Assembly (NCBI RefSeq): GCF_001874625.1
Contig: NZ_CP017671.1
Span: forward strand, 4,278,001 to 4,342,000
Source: Providencia rettgeri
Lineage (GTDB): Bacteria; Pseudomonadota; Gammaproteobacteria; Enterobacterales; Enterobacteriaceae
Length of the DNA: 64,000 nt
Direction of reading: 5' to 3'
Below the pieces are notes generated by a model. The model was not told the DNA's origin, did not search any database, and was given only the letters and a program-made list of their open reading frames with translations. The translations under genes and the position numbers were made by a program. Below, piece after piece: positions 27,946 to 36,554 of this stretch (positions are counted from its first letter, which is position 1; each line of letters starts with the position of its first letter).

Positions 27946-28704
27946 CTAAACAATATTGAATACAATTACTGTGCTACCTGAATGCTGTCCTGCTGTTGGA
28001 GCTGTGCCGCTTAATACCGATTTAATTTTTAAGGCCACTGAATTGGCAACCGAAATACGACTACCGTTTGTGACACTAACACGAGATTTTACACCGCCAC
28101 CTAAATCAATATCTGGAGATGGGACTTCAATTGAAACTGTTGCGGCTCGATTACAGCTTAGTTGAATAGTTGCTTCTGCTGTATGCCCATTAACTTGCCC
28201 AGCATTTAAAGTACCGTGTGTAATATTAGCATCACCATTTACATTACATTGAACATTAACAGGCGGTACTGGTGTACAAGGGGAACTATAAATTGAAAAA
28301 GGCCTCCCTAGTCCTAATCCACCAGGCCTTGCAGGGATTGCGCCTATACAAACATCCCATTGGCTTGGTTGCCAATTCCATTGCCATGCTGCTATTCCTG
28401 TTGCACCAAATCGACGAATAAACGCATCATTCGCCATCTTCCAGGTCATTCCTGCTGTAACAGGTATACTTCGACCATTAAAATCCGTAACACTTCCATT
28501 TTCATAGTATAAAACCACACCATAGCTACATAGAGAACCTGCACAAGGTATTACTGTATTTTCAGCAGGATTATTGCTTCCAGTTGTAAACCACGAAGCG
28601 GTAACTAATAAAGCGGCTGATTGACTGACGTTTGAAAGCATCGTACGCTCAGCGTGAGCGATGCCCGAAAATAAAAAAATAAGAATAAAAATAACTTTTG
28701 GCAT
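27946..28704 (-). CDS. Two-domain fimbrial tip adhesin (MrpH-position)
   Basis: 252 residues from the ATG at 28704, which gives a clean signal peptide ending AHA; the upstream TTG is less likely. Residues of about 20-150 form a receptor-binding domain with four Cys and many Trp (TWKM, WQWNWQPSQWD). After CTPVPPVNVQC comes a pilin domain ending in VIVFNIV. This is the layout of a tip adhesin, and the gene is last in the operon, where mrpH sits in Proteus. The N-terminal domain contains no His, so it cannot use the His-coordinated zinc described for MrpH. Confidence 0.75.
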   Translation of the reverse strand: MPKVIFILIFLFSGIAHAERTMLSNVSQSAALLVTASWFTTGSNNPAENTVIPCAGSLCSYGVVLYYENGSVTDFNGRSIPVTAGMTWKMANDAFIRRFGATGIAAWQWNWQPSQWDVCIGAIPARPGGLGLGRPFSIYSSPCTPVPPVNVQCNVNGDANITHGTLNAGQVNGHTAEATIQLSCNRAATVSIEVPSPDIDLGGGVKSRVSVTNGSRISVANSVALKIKSVLSGTAPTAGQHSGSTVIVFNIV

Positions 28705-28743
28705 AATAAATATTACCTTCAATTTTCAATAACCATTTAATTA

Positions 28744-29256
28744 TTATTGGTATTCAACCACCAAAGTGGCGCTTGCAGTAAACGAGCCGCCAGTCAATGT
28801 GCTATGGCTCATTGTAAAAGGCGCGGCTGTCAACTTGGGTCTTAAGCTGTAATTAAAATTAGCCCAGCCATTTAAATTTAATATATTATTTCCAAATCGG
28901 AATATAATTGATAAATTATCTCTACTTGTCCCTAACATTGTGGAATATATGCCATCACTCCCAACTATTCGTAGCTTTAATGCAGGGTTATTTGCACCAT
29001 CAGAACAATTTAAATTAAAAGGAATTTCCCTTTGATATTCTAAACCATTAATTTTAGGTACAGAAATATCACCAAAATCAATAGTAATAGGTTGATTTGG
29101 ATTTATCGATGATGTGATATCACAAGTCTGCTGTAAAACAATCACACTAACATTCGTATTAAATATTGCAGCATTAACGTTAAAATTAACAAGAAATATA
29201 AGTATGGATGTTATACCATTTACAAATCCCCTTTTACATTTTCTAGATTTATTCAT
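28744..29256 (-). CDS. Fimbrial minor subunit (adaptor)
   Basis: 170 residues with a signal peptide and a pilin fold: the first Cys in QQTCDIT, the second in NLNCSDG, and a C-terminal beta-strand ending in LVVEYQ that would be bound by the chaperone. Being next to the adhesin gene, it may link the adhesin to the tip fibre (MrpF/MrpG-like). AT-rich like its neighbours. Confidence 0.8.
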   Translation of the reverse strand: MNKSRKCKRGFVNGITSILIFLVNFNVNAAIFNTNVSVIVLQQTCDITSSINPNQPITIDFGDISVPKINGLEYQREIPFNLNCSDGANNPALKLRIVGSDGIYSTMLGTSRDNLSIIFRFGNNILNLNGWANFNYSLRPKLTAAPFTMSHSTLTGGSFTASATLVVEYQ

Positions 29257-29319
29257 TTAAATCACCTATTGGTCTTTCATTAGAATTAAAATACGACATT
29301 TTTAAAATTTACTTGTATA

Positions 29320-29847
29320 TTAATTGAAATCCAAGGTGTAATAGAGCATAGCCGTAAACTCACCAGGTATTATTTTTGTTTCATTTTGACTTTCAATTTT
29401 AACAAAGGCATTTAATTGAATCGCCATTGTTCCATTTGAAATGGCAATAGGAGATAACACTGAATTCATAGGTATCTTTTTCCCAGAGCTATCCATTAAA
29501 CCTATGACAACACCTTTCGCTGTACTACTAGGATTTAGCATTAAATAGCCATCCGAAGTTACATTACCAGCAGTACCCTGAACTGATAGTGAAATTGTAT
29601 TGGCAATAGATACATCACAATCTTGTAAAATAATAGAAAATGGTTTTAGTGATGTTTTTTCATGTAAATAAAGCTGTTTATCAACAATAACACCAAACTC
29701 AACTACAGTTGGCGTACTCTCATCTATTGTACAAGGTAATGAAATTAACGTGCCTTCATACTGAACTGTATTATTATTATCTCCAAATGAGGCTGCGCAT
29801 AGCATCATTAGAAAACCCAAAAATAGGCCAGAGTTTATTTTTTTCAT
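29320..29847 (-). CDS. Fimbrial minor subunit
   Basis: 175 residues, signal peptide ending near CAASFG. The Cys pair is in LPCTID and LQDCDVS, and the C-terminal donor strand ends FTAMLYYTLDF. It resembles MrpG/PapF-type minor subunits used in tip assembly. Start ten bases from nothing else; the next gene upstream ends 11 bases away, so it is operonic. Confidence 0.8.
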   Translation of the reverse strand: MKKINSGLFLGFLMMLCAASFGDNNNTVQYEGTLISLPCTIDESTPTVVEFGVIVDKQLYLHEKTSLKPFSIILQDCDVSIANTISLSVQGTAGNVTSDGYLMLNPSSTAKGVVIGLMDSSGKKIPMNSVLSPIAISNGTMAIQLNAFVKIESQNETKIIPGEFTAMLYYTLDFN

Positions 29848-29857
29848 ATTAATTTCC

Positions 29858-30406
29858 TTATGGGTAATTAATGGAAATTGTTGCTGTTGCTGTAAATTTC
29901 CCTTCTATTATCGGTGTAATAGGCTTGGCTATTTTTACGGGTATAGAATATAGCGGAATCTGTAATCTACCATTATTTGTCATAGTAAGTTTTTTCTTAT
30001 CATTCGGAGCAATAACGGTACTATCTGTTGCGTTATATAAACGAATCCCTATACCAGCTCGGGAAGTTTCTAATGCTTTTTCATCAAATAATACTGGGTT
30101 CCCCATATAATTTAGCTCTAAAGACACGTTACTGCCTAAATTAGCTCCACAGTCAATATTTAAAGACCAATTTTTTTGAAACCGTTTACCATCAATACGT
30201 TGAATCGCTATCTTACTAAATTGAATATTAACTGGTTTATTGATGCCTTCTGTTCCATAAATATCGCATGGAGGTGTATCAATAAGATTTCCTTTAAATG
30301 ATAAGCTCGTAGAGTTATTAGAAAAAACATTAGGGCTATTTAATATTAAAAATATAAATAAGAAATAGTTTATCATCTTAGCGAAAATGTTAACTTTTTT
30401 TATCAT
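29858..30406 (-). CDS. Fimbrial minor subunit
   Basis: 182 residues with a hydrophobic N-terminal export signal, DTPPCDIYG and NIDCGAN for the disulfide, and the closing segment FTATATISINYP. It shares the pattern FKGNLI..PPC with the next upstream gene (30448), so the two look like a duplication. Role: minor pilin or adaptor, exported through the usher at 32390. Confidence 0.8.
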   Translation of the reverse strand: MIKKVNIFAKMINYFLFIFLILNSPNVFSNNSTSLSFKGNLIDTPPCDIYGTEGINKPVNIQFSKIAIQRIDGKRFQKNWSLNIDCGANLGSNVSLELNYMGNPVLFDEKALETSRAGIGIRLYNATDSTVIAPNDKKKLTMTNNGRLQIPLYSIPVKIAKPITPIIEGKFTATATISINYP

Positions 30407-30447
30407 AGGAAAACCTTTATAGATACACTGAATAATAAATTTTAACC

Positions 30448-30966
30448 TTATTCATACTCCGCTAAAAGCGTTGCAGTTGCAGTAAAACTACCCGCTGTAA
30501 TATTAGCTGCTTTAGCATTAATTACTGGATTAGCATAGATAGGGTCTCGACGGCTATTTGGAAACTTTATAGGGTCAAGATTTACACGAATTGTAGATAA
30601 ATTTGTAGATCCACTATAAAATGAAATACCTAAATTTGTATTGCTCGTTGTAAGTAAATTTGTATTAAAACTAGCAGCAGTCCCCTTTATACTTAATGAA
30701 AGCCCTGTATTATTTGGCGCATCACAAGTCAATTTATATTTAATCTCCTGTATATAATTCATTCCAGTTATATTTCTAATAACCATATCTTGAAAGTCAA
30801 TAGTAATTTCATTACCATTTAACCCTGTAATTTCACAAGGTGGGTTTTGAATTAAGTTTCCTTTGAAATTAATCCTTACAGAATTCGCTGCTAATGCAGA
30901 TGGAATTTGTATACTCAAAATAGATACTAGTGTCGAAATTATTAAAATACTTATACTCTCTTTCAT
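30448..30966 (-). CDS. Fimbrial minor subunit
   Basis: 172 residues. Signal peptide ending SALA, then FKGNLIQNPPCEITG and KLTCDAP for the Cys pair, and a chaperone-binding end FTATATLLAEYE. Most similar in this operon to 29858, again suggesting duplication. It is MrpF-like by position, though subunit-specific roles cannot be fixed from sequence alone. Confidence 0.8.
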   Translation of the reverse strand: MKESISILIISTLVSILSIQIPSALAANSVRINFKGNLIQNPPCEITGLNGNEITIDFQDMVIRNITGMNYIQEIKYKLTCDAPNNTGLSLSIKGTAASFNTNLLTTSNTNLGISFYSGSTNLSTIRVNLDPIKFPNSRRDPIYANPVINAKAANITAGSFTATATLLAEYE

Positions 30967-30983
30967 ATGAATTTTACTCAGAG

Positions 30984-31583
30984 TTAATCATAATTTAATT
31001 GGAAGTTAATAACCGATGAAAATTTACCTGGCGTCATATTCATCGAGGTTCTAACAGGAATCACACTGTAAGTTAAAATACTTTGCCCTTGTGGAACTAA
31101 TTTAGGTTTTGTATATTCCCCTAGAGTAATAGTATTTCCTTGTTTATCTTTCAGTACTAAGCCTAAGCCTTCAATACCTCTAATTGAGATATACTTCGAC
31201 ATATTTTCACTTTTAGTTGTGACGAACCTTATTGAAAACCCAGGTTGGTCATTACTCCATGTCATATTACCAGAGTACGGATCTAGCATGTTAACGGGTG
31301 TTGCAAGGCAATCAAGTAGTTCAATATAAAACGGATACTCATTTCCCATAGAATGAATACTGGGAAAATCTCCTGTTTTTAAATCGCTAATTTCAATATC
31401 TTGATACATTGAATGCATTGCAATACGACACGGACTTTCTGTTAGTATTCCTTTCACATGCACTTGCCCATGCTGCCCATCAACATCCCAATGATTAATT
31501 GGAAATTGATTGTCTGCAAATGTCATTCCCGATATAGAAAATAGTAATAGAACAGGATTCCATTTTTTTTGAAAGACATTCAT
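30984..31583 (-). CDS. Fimbrial minor subunit (MrpE-position)
   Basis: 199 residues, the longest minor pilin. Signal peptide ending TFA, HVKGILTESPCRIAM and LLDCLATP for the disulfide, and C-terminal FSSVINFQLNYD. It directly follows the chaperone gene, the place of mrpE/papK-type subunits. A longer loop between the Cys pair and the middle strands (about residues 95-130) sets it apart from the other subunits here. Confidence 0.8.
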   Translation of the reverse strand: MNVFQKKWNPVLLLFSISGMTFADNQFPINHWDVDGQHGQVHVKGILTESPCRIAMHSMYQDIEISDLKTGDFPSIHSMGNEYPFYIELLDCLATPVNMLDPYSGNMTWSNDQPGFSIRFVTTKSENMSKYISIRGIEGLGLVLKDKQGNTITLGEYTKPKLVPQGQSILTYSVIPVRTSMNMTPGKFSSVINFQLNYD

Positions 31584-31608
31584 CTTATATTCCTTTTCTT
31601 AAAGAGTA

Positions 31609-32349
31609 TCAGGATTTCTGTTCTTCTACTTGACAGTTCATTTCTTGACAGCGGAAATGTAATTCAGGTCTACCACCGTAATCGTTGATATAAATCAGTA
31701 CGGGGTTATTACCTAAAACACTTGTACTTACACCTAATTTTTCGCTACCAAATGGTGCGATCATTATTGGAGCAAAATCATTTGGATCGGTTTTTAATCT
31801 GTCTGAAAATGCATTTAAAATTGTGACGTAATATGCCGTTGGATTTTTGACAATGACCTCATGTCCTGATTTCTCTAATGTGATTTTTTCTTGCCATGGT
31901 TTTTCATCATCTTTTGGAACGATAGCTGCTGGGCGATAAAATAATTTTATTCGCGTTTGTAACGCAATTTGCAATACATTATCTTTATCACTTTTAGGTG
32001 GCACTTCGCGCAAGTTAAAATAGAATAGGCTTTCTCTATCTTGTGGTAACTCGTTTATCGTTGGCATTAAATCAATTTTAATTTGGCTAGATTTACTAGG
32101 CTCTAAACGTTGAATTGGTGGCAACGCAACTAATGGCTTAGTAATTTTCTCACCAGTTTGGTTTTCTAACCAACCTTGAGCTAAGTAAGGTAGCTCAGGA
32201 TTATTATTGTTTATATTTAAAGTGACAGATTTTTGATTACCGTCAAAAATAATGCGAGTGCGATCTAAAGAAACACCAGCGAAAGACATGTTTGCCAATA
32301 AAATGCTGGATAGCCCTATTAATAAACTGTGGGATAATTTATATTTCAT
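31609..32349 (-). CDS. Periplasmic fimbrial chaperone (PapD/MrpD-like)
   Basis: 246 residues with a signal peptide ending SFA. The N-terminal immunoglobulin domain has GVSLDRTRIIFDGNQKSVTL and the PapD-type ESLFYFNLREVPP segment. The second domain ends with two Cys (FRCQEMNCQ). PapD-like chaperones hold pilin subunits by donating a strand and deliver them to the usher. It follows the usher gene by 41 bases. Confidence 0.93.
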   Translation of the reverse strand: MKYKLSHSLLIGLSSILLANMSFAGVSLDRTRIIFDGNQKSVTLNINNNNPELPYLAQGWLENQTGEKITKPLVALPPIQRLEPSKSSQIKIDLMPTINELPQDRESLFYFNLREVPPKSDKDNVLQIALQTRIKLFYRPAAIVPKDDEKPWQEKITLEKSGHEVIVKNPTAYYVTILNAFSDRLKTDPNDFAPIMIAPFGSEKLGVSTSVLGNNPVLIYINDYGGRPELHFRCQEMNCQVEEQKS

Positions 32350-32389
32350 AATTTATATACCTTTACTTTTTCTTTATTTAGACATTAGA

Positions 32390-34897
32390 TTATTGGTGAT
32401 TTTCTCGAACACAAAGTGCCAATAACCCTCCCGATAAGTCATCCAACTTTTTGGGAAAAACAATTTTACATTCTTGGTTAGAAGATAAATTTACTCGCAT
32501 TACTTCATCGGCATTAATTCCACTCAAATAGGTATTCCCTTCGTCGCCGACAATACCGGTGTTTTGCCCTTTACTATTTTTAACTTGGGAACCAAAAGCG
32601 GGATATGTCCCATCTTCTAACCTGATAACGACCATACCTTTTAATCCTGATAACACATCAAAGTGTCTATAACCGACGGCTCCTTCCGTTAATGTTGCTT
32701 GTTGCACTGACTGCTGCGCATCTGCATTATCGGGTAAGTTATTTAAATCAATTTGTATATTATTTCGGTTGTAATTACTCATGTCGCTAATGACTGCTTT
32801 ACCAAATAAATTCGTTTTAACTGCAATACCTGAGCCACGAATAGGAATATCAGGAACACCATCTGTATCAACCAAGAGCCGAGTTCCCCCTGCAAGGCTA
32901 GAACCATGGAATGCCCCACCTTCTGGTGTTATTGTTAATCCGCCATTTGCACTAAACCCAGCGGCACGATACTGATTCATCGCATAGCTAACGTTAGTAG
33001 AAAGCCAAGCATCATTTCCTTGATATGAAAAGTACCCACTTGTTGTCGCGCCTTTACGATTGTTTCCGATGTTAAATTGATAATTCATTCTTTCTGTTAA
33101 TGTATCGAAATAGGATGCATTATTTGAAACATTGTCATGACTTATATCCATCGAATAACCGAGGCTTGCAGAGCTTCCCCAAGGTATAGAGACTGAAAAA
33201 TAAATGCTATCGTCACTTTTTGAGTCTGTTTGCTGCCTATTTGCGGAAACAGTTGCACTAATATTTTTCCAACTGCCTATATCAAAATATTTTGATAGCA
33301 TTAAGCTGTAATAATCATTGGCTGGTCGGTCCCAATAGGTTTGGTGGTTATAGTTAAAGTACAAAGAAAGACCACTTTCAATAAAGTTCTTATTAATTGA
33401 TAACGTATATAATTCTTTGCTAGAGCCATAACGCATACCTGTTACTCGAAAATCTAAAAAATCACTCATATTCATAAAATCTCGTTCTGAAAAACGATAA
33501 CCAGCAAAGTTAATTTGACTGTTATATTCCTCAAAACGCTTTGAATAATTCAGACGATAAGATTTACCTTTTAACGAACCATCGTTAGGAATATTTGCAA
33601 TAGACTGCGTGATATCAAATGAAAGCGCGCCAAAAACCAACAGGTCACGACCAATACCAATAGATGTTGATTTATAGTCTTGACTACCTAATATTCCACC
33701 AAATAATGACCAGCCATTACTGACTCCCCATGAAAATTCTCCCATACCGAAGCTCACGCCTTGACGGTGGCCTTGGTTATCAATAGGTTTTCCCGTTGCA
33801 AATTTATATTGAACCTGACCTGGCCGTGTTAAAAAGGGCAGACTGGCGGTATCAACATCAAATGTTTGTGTGGTCCCATCTTGCTCAGCAACTGTAACAT
33901 TCATTTTTCCTGTAATTGCATCACTGAGGTTTTGAATACGAAATGGGCCTTGAGCGACCTGTGTTTCATAAATCACTCTTCCTTGCTGACGTATAGTAAT
34001 TGTGGCATTTGTCTTTGCTGTTCCAACTATTTCTGGTGCATAACCACGTAAGTTAGGCGGCAGCATGTTCAAATCAGATTGCAATCCAAGCCCAATAAAC
34101 TTAAATGCATCAAATACACCTGAATTTAAAAAATCCTCACCTAGAGTTAATTTTGCTTGCAAAGCGGCTATCGCTCGATAAGCATAGATACGATTCCAAT
34201 CAAAATTATGTTGAGTTGTTTTTTGTTCTCCAGTTGTACGATTGATTTGAGATTGCCATTCACCACGGAATCTCCATGCTCCTAAATTAACACCCGCTAC
34301 ACCATTTCCACTTAAAGATGATGATGTTTGATCTTGTTCAAGCGAATCGTTAATTGCTCCATTTATATTGTAGTCAAATAATAAAGCCGAAATACCATGA
34401 TCCCAACGACTAGGAGGGTCCCAGTTTTCATAAATTTGTTCTAAATAGGCCTGAGGGACATTAATATTAAGTGAAGAGGTAGATAGATCCCCTTCAACAG
34501 ACATACCATCTAAACTATTTAAATTTAAGCATTGGCCACCCTGTTCCCATAATGCTTTATTTAAGGCTTCTTTTGTTAACCCTAATCTTTCGACAATATC
34601 TGGGGAAAGGCAAGCCACACTACCTGAATCTGAAGTTTCACTTTCATTAAATATAACTGACATTTCAGATAATGAATGACCATTAATATTAATTTTCAAG
34701 TTATACGTACCAGGCATAATAAATCCAATACGATTAAATTGTTCTAAATCAATATTGTTTCTATCTTCTACATCTAATACATCAGTATTAAATTCAATTA
34801 CCCTAGCAAATGTGGTAGTCAGCATACTGCTATAGAGCATTGATATGATCAAGCCTTTTAATATATATTGTCGTATTTTATTTTTCTTAATAGGCAT
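32390..34897 (-). CDS. Outer-membrane fimbrial usher (FimD/MrpC-like)
   Basis: 835 residues from the ATG at 34897, which has an AGGA site seven bases before; the longer ORF start is less likely. It shows the N-terminal periplasmic domain (FNTDVLD), the large barrel with plug (LPPNLRGYAPEIVGTA, GPFRIQNL), and the C-terminal domains ending with CVRENHQ. Length fits the usher family (about 830-880). It forms the pore that assembles and secretes the fimbria. No frameshift despite its length. Confidence 0.94.
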   Translation of the reverse strand: MPIKKNKIRQYILKGLIISMLYSSMLTTTFARVIEFNTDVLDVEDRNNIDLEQFNRIGFIMPGTYNLKININGHSLSEMSVIFNESETSDSGSVACLSPDIVERLGLTKEALNKALWEQGGQCLNLNSLDGMSVEGDLSTSSLNINVPQAYLEQIYENWDPPSRWDHGISALLFDYNINGAINDSLEQDQTSSSLSGNGVAGVNLGAWRFRGEWQSQINRTTGEQKTTQHNFDWNRIYAYRAIAALQAKLTLGEDFLNSGVFDAFKFIGLGLQSDLNMLPPNLRGYAPEIVGTAKTNATITIRQQGRVIYETQVAQGPFRIQNLSDAITGKMNVTVAEQDGTTQTFDVDTASLPFLTRPGQVQYKFATGKPIDNQGHRQGVSFGMGEFSWGVSNGWSLFGGILGSQDYKSTSIGIGRDLLVFGALSFDITQSIANIPNDGSLKGKSYRLNYSKRFEEYNSQINFAGYRFSERDFMNMSDFLDFRVTGMRYGSSKELYTLSINKNFIESGLSLYFNYNHQTYWDRPANDYYSLMLSKYFDIGSWKNISATVSANRQQTDSKSDDSIYFSVSIPWGSSASLGYSMDISHDNVSNNASYFDTLTERMNYQFNIGNNRKGATTSGYFSYQGNDAWLSTNVSYAMNQYRAAGFSANGGLTITPEGGAFHGSSLAGGTRLLVDTDGVPDIPIRGSGIAVKTNLFGKAVISDMSNYNRNNIQIDLNNLPDNADAQQSVQQATLTEGAVGYRHFDVLSGLKGMVVIRLEDGTYPAFGSQVKNSKGQNTGIVGDEGNTYLSGINADEVMRVNLSSNQECKIVFPKKLDDLSGGLLALCVRENHQ

Positions 34898-34937
34898 ATT
34901 AATTTCCTGACTACCCAAAAATAAATTTCAAATATCT

Positions 34938-35468
34938 TCAGTGATAATCAACTTTAAATTTTATTGTTGTTCTATATCCACCTGACTTTAGAGATAAACC
35001 ATTTCTCATAAGCTTCACACCATATTTTAAGTTTGATTCCCCAGGTATTATTGAGTGTTCTTTAAGAGGAATACTGGGATATATTAAATTTCCTTTTTCA
35101 TCTTCTAGAGACAATGATATTCCTTTTGCGTGACCAAATAATTCGAACAAATTATTTTTGGCTGGTCCATCGAATGTTAATGTGAAATAATTCCAATGCT
35201 TTCCTGATAACGTTTCTAAATGGCAACCAATTAATTTAATTGAAAAATACTTTATTGGACTATTACCATATTGATTTATAAGACTCATTGGAATTACACC
35301 CATATCTATTGATTGGTCATAAGAGTCCATTGAAATAGCACATGCTGTTTCTAAAATGCTTCCTTGCATATTTACCTTACCAATAATAGTATTGTTATCA
35401 GCCAAAGAGTTATTGGCTCCTATAATTAATAAAATTAGGAAGCCCGTGATTTTCCTGATAACAATCAT
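34938..35468 (-). CDS. Fimbrial subunit (MrpB-position)
   Basis: 176 residues. Signal peptide ending SLA, then MQGSILETACAISMDSYDQS and IGCHLET for the disulfide, and C-terminal YRTTIKFKVDYH. Its place between major pilin and usher matches mrpB/papH genes, whose products terminate and anchor the fibre; a PapH-like role is inference from position. Confidence 0.8.
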   Translation of the reverse strand: MIVIRKITGFLILLIIGANNSLADNNTIIGKVNMQGSILETACAISMDSYDQSIDMGVIPMSLINQYGNSPIKYFSIKLIGCHLETLSGKHWNYFTLTFDGPAKNNLFELFGHAKGISLSLEDEKGNLIYPSIPLKEHSIIPGESNLKYGVKLMRNGLSLKSGGYRTTIKFKVDYH

Positions 35469-35537
35469 TGGTGGTATGTCCTTTATTTAGTATTTAGTGT
35501 TTTCCTGATAGGTCAGCACTTAATATTTTGCAGAAAC

Positions 35538-36107
35538 TTAGTTATAAGAAAGAACAAAGTTTGTAGTTGCTTCAAATTTGCCTGGGTTAACTTGTGCACC
35601 TGAAACACCTTGCAAAGCAGCTTGGAATCTTAGTGAATTATCTCCTGCAACAAAATTTTGGGTTGTAGAGCTATTCAGGTCAATTTTATTTCCTGAAACT
35701 GTCATTAATTTAACACCAGCACCTTGTCCATCACCAGTAATTTGAATTAAACCAGTATTATTACCAGAATTAACCCATTCAGTACCGGTGAATTTTACAT
35801 TAACAGTATTATTGTAAGTTAATTCAACTTCTTCACCATCTTCATTTGTACCTTTATATTTTGCATTTAAAGTACAACCTTCCAGTTTAATTGCGAATGG
35901 TTGAGCTGAAGACATACCACCTGATTCAAGTGTTGTATTAGAAATTTGTCCTAATGGTACTTCTTGGTTTTCATCACCTGGTGCAATTGAACATGGCGCT
36001 GTAATAATTGAACCACTGAAATGAACTTTACCAGTACCTGCATCAACTGCTAATGCTGACGCACTCATTGCACCAAAAACCATTGTTGCGATAACTAACT
36101 TTTTCAT
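35538..36107 (-). CDS. Major fimbrial subunit (MrpA/FimA-like)
   Basis: 189 residues with a textbook signal peptide (MKKLVIATMVFGAMSASALA). The disulfide Cys are in ITAPCSIAPG and LEGCTLN, and the donor strand ends TTNFVLSYN. It is Gly/Thr/Asn rich with few charged stretches, as in shaft pilins. First pilin of the operon, with a 69-base gap to the next gene and a hairpin-rich 150-base leader behind the MrpJ-like gene, suiting high expression. Confidence 0.92.
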   Translation of the reverse strand: MKKLVIATMVFGAMSASALAVDAGTGKVHFSGSIITAPCSIAPGDENQEVPLGQISNTTLESGGMSSAQPFAIKLEGCTLNAKYKGTNEDGEEVELTYNNTVNVKFTGTEWVNSGNNTGLIQITGDGQGAGVKLMTVSGNKIDLNSSTTQNFVAGDNSLRFQAALQGVSGAQVNPGKFEATTNFVLSYN

Positions 36108-36169
36108 ATATTTACCTATATAAATTAAAATAAATTAATAACCGAATGATTATTAACATTGACACTAAG

Positions 36170-36220
36170 CTCATACCTATTTATAGGCATGAGTAAAACC
36201 CTTAATTACTCTAATTAAGG
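36170..36220 (-). promoter_or_regulatory. Tandem hairpins between the MrpJ-like gene and the major pilin gene
   Basis: Two stems in the 150-base gap: CCTTAATT / AATTAAGG (36200-36220), and CTCAT-CCTAT / ATAGG-ATGAG with one mismatch (36170-36193). Read on the minus strand, the first has a GTTTT tail, so it may attenuate transcription from the regulator gene or mark an mRNA processing point that lets pilin mRNA accumulate. Confidence 0.5.
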
Positions 36221-36257
36221 AAATCAATTTTAAAATTTAAAATTTAAAATTAGACAA

Positions 36258-36554
36258 TTAAATTTTGTTCGAAAAATTATTTGCAATAACGTAGTAATAA
36301 TAATCAGACCAATCCTTGCCAAGTGCATGCAAATAGTTATTTAGCATATCGATCGATATATTACACAACCCATTCTCATAACGAGAAACTTGCTGTTGAC
36401 TCAGGTATAATAATTTTCCAACTTCAGTACCAGACAAACACTTTTCTATTCTAGCTGATTTTAAAAACTTACCTGTTTCTTTTGTAATATCTAATCCATT
36501 GATATATTTAACTTCACTTTTTATCTTATCTACATTTTCTACAAACATAGCCAA
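36258..36554 (-). CDS. XRE-type HTH regulator, MrpJ-like
   Basis: 98 residues. A central XRE helix-turn-helix spans about residues 28-80 (LSGTEVGKLLYLSQQQVSRYENG). MrpJ of Proteus is a 107-residue regulator of this type that represses flagellar genes when fimbriae are made. Here the gene heads the fimbrial operon rather than ending it as mrpJ does. AT-rich like the operon. An operator cluster of ACCTAT motifs lies just upstream. Confidence 0.85.
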   Translation of the reverse strand: MAMFVENVDKIKSEVKYINGLDITKETGKFLKSARIEKCLSGTEVGKLLYLSQQQVSRYENGLCNISIDMLNNYLHALGKDWSDYYYYVIANNFSNKI

